Shown here: positions 7,196 through 13,600 of the stretch, in pieces
Layout of the letters: the number at the start of each line of letters is the position of its first letter
How positions within the stretch are numbered: the first letter of the stretch is position 1
From: Armatimonadota bacterium
GTDB taxonomy: Bacteria > Armatimonadota > Zipacnadia > Zipacnadales > UBA11051
Assembly (NCBI GenBank): GCA_003542955.1
Contig: DPJP01000424.1
Location: forward strand, 3,142-18,522
Direction: 5' to 3'
Length of the DNA: 15,381 nucleotides
The notes under the pieces: generated by a model
The model's database searches: none
Told to the model about the DNA's origin: nothing
Seen by the model: the letters and a program-made list of their open reading frames with translations, nothing else
Program-made: the position numbers and the translations under genes

Positions 7196-7603
7196 CTACT
7201 GGAGCGGCGGATCGGGCGGATACTCGCCGGAGTTGACCAGGCGGATGGGGTCGGCCAGGGCCGTGTTCTGTCCCTGGTAGACATTCACCGTGATCTGGAC
7301 CCCGCCGGGCAGCGCGAGCCATTCGGGCGGCGTGATGGTGACAACCTGGTTGTTGCCCACCGGCACGTTGGTCACCGTGAAGTTGCCGCTGTTGTCGCTG
7401 ACGGCCGTCCGCCCGCCGACGGTGACGGTCACGCCCCCGAGGCCCTGGTCAGTGTCGAAGTGCATGATGCGCCCACTGACGGTGCCGGTCGGGTTGATCG
7501 GGCCGGCGTTGTTGTTGCCCCCGCCGCACCCGACCAGGAATGCTGCCACGATTGTACCGATACAGACGGCTGCCAACAACTGCATCAGGCTGCCCTTGCC
7601 CAT
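7196..7603 (-). CDS. Small lipoprotein with a carboxypeptidase-regulatory-like domain
   Basis: A 135-aa lipoprotein. Residues 1-25 form a signal peptide with a hydrophobic core (about 8-24) and a lipobox LVGC, so Cys26 would be lipidated. A Gly/Asn/Pro-rich linker follows (27-39). Residues about 40-93 form a small beta-sandwich of the carboxypeptidase-regulatory (transthyretin-like) type: GTVSGRI, GGVTVTVGG, SDNSGNFTVTNVPVG. The Asp-type +2 inner-membrane retention residue is absent (Gly27), which would favour the outer membrane if the cell has one. GAGGAG (7614-7619) lies 10 nt before the ATG, an ideal ribosome binding site. The gene follows the giant protease by 81 bp on the same strand and carries the same fold as three of that protein's repeats, so the two may act in one surface structure. 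The specific function is unknown. Confidence 0.85.
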   Translation of the reverse strand: MGKGSLMQLLAAVCIGTIVAAFLVGCGGGNNNAGPINPTGTVSGRIMHFDTDQGLGGVTVTVGGRTAVSDNSGNFTVTNVPVGNNQVVTITPPEWLALPGGVQITVNVYQGQNTALADPIRLVNSGEYPPDPPLQ

Positions 7604-7658
7604 GCTGCGTTCACTCCTCGAGCTGTCTTGTGCTGATGCTCATATTGACCATGTCGGA

Positions 7659-7676
7659 GCCGGCCCCGTAGCCGGC
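7659..7676. repeat. Short GC inverted repeat after the giant gene
   Basis: GCCGGC (7659-7664) and GCCGGC (7671-7676) can pair across a 6-nt loop, 9 nt beyond the stop of the giant gene on the minus strand. It is short and has no U-tract, so it may be a weak pause or nothing. The remaining part of the 81-bp gap holds the ribosome binding site of the lipoprotein gene. Confidence 0.22.
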
Positions 7677-7684
7677 CGGGTATC

Positions 7685-10600
7685 TCAGCGGTTCACGTTG
7701 ACCCGCGTCAGTGCCTGGGCCCGCTGACCGTTCTCAGTCGTGGCCTCGATCTGTACCAGGTAGGAGCCGGAGGGAACCAGGGCGCCGCTGTCGCTGCGCA
7801 GGGTCCACACCGTGCTGTTGAGGCCGGCAGTTGCTGTGCCGTCGGCAGAGAGCACCTTGATGCAGCGGCCGGCCATATTGCGGACGGTCATTTGCACGCG
7901 GCACGCCTGTGACACGTTGTAGCTGATCACAACGCCCTGCGCCTGCTGTGTGGCCGACGCAGTTGTCACAGTCAGGCTGGCCGTCGACTTCGGCGCGACC
8001 GTCAGCTCGAAGTGTCGCACCGGGTTATCCGCCGCCGCTCGATACATGTAGGACTGCATCGTGCGGGCGTAGACGGTCTTGTTGGCCTCGACATCGGTCA
8101 GCATCACGTCGTAGCGTGCCGGGACGCTGCTGAGGTCGGGCAGTGCGACCGCCACGTCGGCGTCTCCGACGCCGCAGTTGACCACGAACTTGAAGGTCTC
8201 CGAGCCACTGGTTGCGCTGCGGACCTCGCGCGCGAGTGCCGCGCCGTCGTCACTGACGAAGTAGAGGTCCACCCCCGCGGGCGGTGCAGGCGGGTTCGGC
8301 AACGTGTGCTCGGCTCCGGCGCCCGGCACGACACCCACGAGGCCAAGGGCATCAGTCATGCCGTTAGCGGTGGCGGTGACGGGTATCACATACCCGCTGC
8401 CGATGTCGGCTTGCGCCGGGTTGCCCTCTGCCGCGGATACACTGGCCGAAGAGGTCACCGTCAGCGAGGTGCCGCCACTGGAGCACAGCACCCAGGCGCC
8501 CTCCCACGGCAGCAGGTACTGCCGCGCGGCGTTGATGGCGCTCTTCGAAGCGATCAGCTCGTAGCTGCCCGTTCTGGTGTTGTAGATGTAGGCGTACGCA
8601 CCGGTTGCGCCGGCGACCGTCGGCTGGAAGTTGCCCAGAAGCGTCGGGCCGGCGTACGGGTTCGCGATCATGTTCCAGCCGCGGCCGATCCCGAAGCTCA
8701 CGGTCTTCGATGACGAGACCGGCTCCGCTGCGAAGGCCACGTTGGCGGCTCCACCGAACCGCACCCAGAAGCCGGCGCCGGGCTCGACCTGCATGAAGTT
8801 CGTATCGGCGTACTGCGTCGCGGACAGGTAGCCTGCCGGACTTGCGCTCGGGTCCCATCTGAAGACTGAGTTGGTCCCGAACACCGATATCGGGTTGGTG
8901 TCAACAGGCTCGCCGGGCACACCGATGAGGTTGATACCGGCGGCGAACGAGTTGCTCAACTCGAGGTAGGCGGTGAAGTCCTGCTCGGTCTGGTTCGGCG
9001 GCACCGTCACTTGCCGGAAGGCGGGTGTGAGGCTGTAGCCGAGCTTCCGGGCGCTCACGGTGTGCGTCCCCATCGCGACATTGGTGAGCGTGTAGCGCCC
9101 CGCCGAGTTGGTGATGGCGACGTTGGTTCCATCGCTCACCTCGGCGCCCTCGACGCGGCCGCCCCTGCTGTCATAGACCGTACCCGAGACACTGAAGGTG
9201 TTCGGGATGCCGGTGAAGTTCATCCCCTCGACGTCCGCCGGAGCGACTCCGGTGACGTCCACGACGCGGTTCACAGGCTCGAAGTGGTAGTACTGCTTCG
9301 ACGGCGTGAGCGTGTACTGGCCCTTCGTCAGGCCTGCTATCTCGTAGGCGCCGTTTGCGGCAGTCTGCACGGACGAGTTGCCGTATGCGATGGTTACGCC
9401 GGCGAGGCCGACGCCGTTGCGGTCGGCAACAGTGCCACGGATGGCATAGGTGGTCAGCCTGCCGGTGAAGTTCACACCGCCCACGTCATCGGGGCCGACG
9501 TAGACGTTCTGTGTTGCCGGCGTGAAGGTCCACTCGTCCTTTGTCGGCGTGATGTCATAGCCGCCGGGCACCTCGATGGCGCCGGTGATGAGGAAGGCCC
9601 CGTTGCCGTCACTGTAGACGTCATCGGCCGGGTTGCCGTTCCAACTGATCCGTGCGCCGACGACAGGGGCCTGGCTGGCAGTCAGGATGCGCCCCGAGAT
9701 GACGTATGTCGCCGGCGGGGCTGTGCGGAAGCTGTAGGTCAGGGCCGTCGGGTTGCCGACGTTGTCCTCGACCGACACGTTCACGAACACGTCCAGGCTA
9801 TGGGCGAAGTCGGCCGGCGGATCGTACTCGATGGTCACGCTCGAGCCCTGGACAGTCTTCGTGAGACTGGCAGAGACGTCGGTGCCGTTGACGGTCAACT
9901 GGATGCTGTCGGCGTTGACACCCGCCTCGGTGTCGGTCATGCGCATGCTGATGTTGGTGTCGACTGCGACACCGGTTGCGTTGCGCTGCGGCACGAAGCG
10001 GTCAATCGTCACGCCCGTGTTATCCACCTGCGTGTCGAAGGTCCACACCGTGGGTGCGGGCAGGTTGCCGGCAACGTCGCCGATTGCCACGCTGACCGTG
10101 TAGGTGCTGTTGTACAGCAGCGGCGTCGGCGGCGTGTAGACACACAGGATGTCCTGGTTGCCGTTGACCACGGTTGTCACGACGTTGGCCGTGACGTCGT
10201 TGCCCTGGAAGTCGACATCCAGAGTGCTGAGGTCGATGCCGGACTTCTCGTCGGTCAGGTGCCAGGAGATTGTCGAGTTGACCCCGACTGCCGTTGCGCC
10301 ATCGGCCGGCTGCAGCTGGGTGACCAGCGGATCGGTGACATCGGCCAGCACCGCGAAGGTCCAAGTCGTGTCAAGTGCGTTGCCGACCTTGTCGGCGACC
10401 TTGACGCGGACCTCGGGAGTGTCGTTCCACTTGAACGGCTGCGGCGGTGTGTAGTCGCAGTCGACCAGCAGGTCGCCGTTGACCTGCGTCACCGTGACGT
10501 CTGCGGTGATGTCGACGCCGTCAAGCGTGACTGTCAGTGGCGAAGCGAAGTCGAGACCGACACCCGGGTCGGCGAGCCGGAAGTGTATGGCGACATCCAA

Positions 10601-13600
10601 CTCCTGCTCGACTGCGTCGGGCGCAGGTATCTGGTTGGATATGGCCGGTGGCGTGATGTCGGCGGTCAGCAGGTGGATCGGCGTGACCGCGGTGTTGCCC
10701 GGTGTCGGGTTGGGCCGCTCATCGACCGGGACAACGGCGAACCAGTAGTCCGTGCCCGGCTCGAGGCCGGTGACGAGAACCGAGAACGTTCCCGCGGAAC
10801 GGATGGCATAGCGCTGGACGCCGGCGTCGGCGGTGCTGCCGAAGTTGCTCTGGCTGTAGTAGACATAGTAGGCGGCGACGTCGATCTGCGCGTCCTCGTC
10901 GTAGTCACTCCAGTCCAGTGTGGCGTCACGCCCGTGGATGCCGCTGGCGGCGGTGAGCACGGCGGCGGCAGCTCCGGGTGCCGGGGTAATGGGCTCCGGC
11001 CCGATGGTGTCCTCGACAACCGCGGTATCGGTGCGCGTGTCAGGGTCCGGATTGTCCGGGTACGGATTCCCGGTGTCATCCTTGTCCTGATAGAGGACAT
11101 TGATGGTCACGCCCGAGGCAGCCACGATGTTGAGCAGGCCGTTGCCACTGGCGCCGGTTCTGCCGTAGATCGGTATGCTGCCGCGGAACCAGCCGGTGTT
11201 GACGCCGGTCTCGTCGAGCCAGACGGGTTCAACATCCGTCATCGCCTGATCGTAGACGACGACGCGGACGCGGTCCACCGCGGCGGGGTCGAGGTTCTCG
11301 TCGATGTCATACAGCTCGACGTAGATGGTTCCAGTCTCCTCGTAGCGGTCGTTGCCGAGGTCGCTCCAGTCGGCATGCCTGAACCACAGTTCGTTGACAT
11401 TCTTGTAGCCGACAGTGGGGCCGGCATGTGTGGATGGGGCCGTAGCAGGCGACCTGGCTCCGTTCACCGTCGTGAAGACGAAGTTGTGCGTGCCGTAGCC
11501 GATGTCATTGCCCGTTACGCCGACGGCATAGAGTACTCCGTCTGTGTAGTTGTTGTCGGCCGGGTTGACCTTCGCCATCGGCAGGGTCTGCTGGCCGGCT
11601 GCACCGAGGTCGATGGTGAGGCTGACCCCGCCCGGCGCGTCGTTCTCGGCGTCGGTGTAGGTAACCCGGTACTCGAAGAACGTGGTCAGGCCGCCGTAGT
11701 ATGGGCTGACAGTCGGGCTGCTCAGTACCGGCGCCTCGTTCCCGGTATCCAGATAGTACTCCTGTATGGCGCTCCAGCCGCTCTGCGCGCCGCTGTCGTC
11801 AACGGAGCAAACGCGCCAGAACCATGTCTGCAGGTCCGTGAGCGGCTCCGGGGCGGTGCCCTGGTTGACGCCGTCGGCGGTGGTCACCTGGTAGGCCAGT
11901 GCAGCCTCGAAGGCCGCCTGGGAGGTGCCAACGGGCGACCACTGCAGAATGTAGTGGATGTTGAGGTAGTTGTCCGTCGGGTCCGGGTCCTCGGCGAAGT
12001 CCCAGTAGCAGGTCGTGGTGGCATCGTTGACCGTCACGCCGTTATTGGGGCTGAAGCCGGACTTCGGCGGCTCGGGCGGGTCGTTCTGCAGGTTGACATA
12101 GAACGTCTGGGTTGCGCACCAGTCGGAGTACAGGCCCGTGCCGTCGAGGTCGCGGGCGCGGATGCGGTACCAGTACTGCTCGTTATCCTGCAGGTCCACG
12201 TTCAGTGTCATGCCCACCGTGCGCACGCCCGGCGCAAGCTCGCCGGGGACGATCTGGCGGTGCAACTGCGCGATGTACGGGCCGGCGTCGAGGTTTGTAT
12301 CGTCCTTGACGTCGATGTAGAAGTCGATGGTGTCGAGGACATCGCTGACATCAGGGTCGGGCGGGTTGGCCGTATTCCATGTGATGGTGGGCCGCACGCT
12401 GCCGACCTCGACGCCGCCACTGGGAGTGAACGGCGCGATGGGGGCGTAGGGCGCGCGGTTCTCGACAACCTCGAAGGTCTGGGTTGCCGACCACGTGTCT
12501 GAGTAGGTGGCCTGCAGGTCCCTGGTCATGACGCGCCAGTAGTAGGTGACACCGATCTTCAGCGGTGTCGCGTTGTTCGGTGGGTCATAGGGGTTGAAGG
12601 TGACCGGGTCGGTGATGAGCGTACCCGGCGGCACCGGGATATCGTCGATGTCGACCAGCGGGCTGCTGAAGTCCGGGTTGTCGTCGATCTGCTGCCGGTA
12701 AAGCAGCGTGTCGAACGTGTCGTTGAGGTCCGGGTCGGTGGCGTGGTTCCACCGGTATGTGGGCGTATCGTCGGTGATCGCGATGCCGCCGCTGGGCCAG
12801 AAGCCCGTGGCCGGGGCCGTCGGCGGCTGGTTCGCGATCAAGGTGAAGTGCAGGATGGTGCTCGCCGGCGAGCGCGCTCCCTCGGTGTCGACGGTCCGCA
12901 GCCGCCAGTAGTAGTCATCGCCGCCGGGTGACGGCTCAGGCAGCTCGTTGGCGTCGGGCAGGATCAGTTGCGTGACGCCGGGAGTGGCCGAGGTGTTGCC
13001 GCTGTAGATGATGCTGTTCATCGCGGCATCCGTGGCCAGCTCGAGTTCATAGTACAGCTCGGACGGGTCGTCGGCGCTGTTGGGATCGAGCGGGTCGGTC
13101 AGGTTGTCCGTCGCCGGGTTCCAGCGGAAGCGCGGTGTGCGGTCGCTGATCGATGAGTTGTGCGGCGGCTCGAAGCCGCTGACCGGCGGGTTCGGCGCGG
13201 CGTTCGGCTCGATGACCGTCGACACCGCGCTCACCACGATGGACTCGGTGAGGTTCGGGTCCTCGACGAAGTTCAGCGGCGAAACCTCGTCCTGGACGGG
13301 GAACGCAGGGTTCTGCACGAGCGTGACGTAGTTGAGCGACTCGATGCGCAACTGGACTTGCTTGCCGATCGGCGCGCTGGAGCCGATGTCAACGCTCAAC
13401 AGCCAGTAGACGTCGCCATCGGGTGTCGGTGAGTGGTCGATGGTGCGCAGGCTGATATCCGACAGCCCGCTCAGGTCAAGCAGCGCCTGTGGCGTGCCGG
13501 CGGCCAGCGAGAAGCTCGATTCGGCGAGCAGCTGCTCGCCGCCGTCGATGCGCCCGTTGCGGTTCGCGTCAAGGTGGACGCGCAGCACCGTGAGGTCGGT

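Noticed and set aside
7611..7654. A 13-codon frame upstream of the lipoprotein gene ending in its ribosome binding site
   Set aside because: Too short, without a ribosome binding site of its own, and its last codons are simply the lipoprotein GAGGAG.
7688..7942. Proof of type IX secretion from the C-terminal domain of the giant protein
   Set aside because: FlgD-like Ig domains occur in many lineages with other export routes, and no secretion component is encoded in the window.
9011..12502. A 1163-codon plus-strand open frame antisense to the giant protease gene
   Set aside because: It lies wholly inside a gene with clear domains on the other strand. Its product is a low-complexity mix of Val, Asp, Gly, Arg and His with no recognisable motif, as expected for the complement of G+C-rich coding DNA with few stops.
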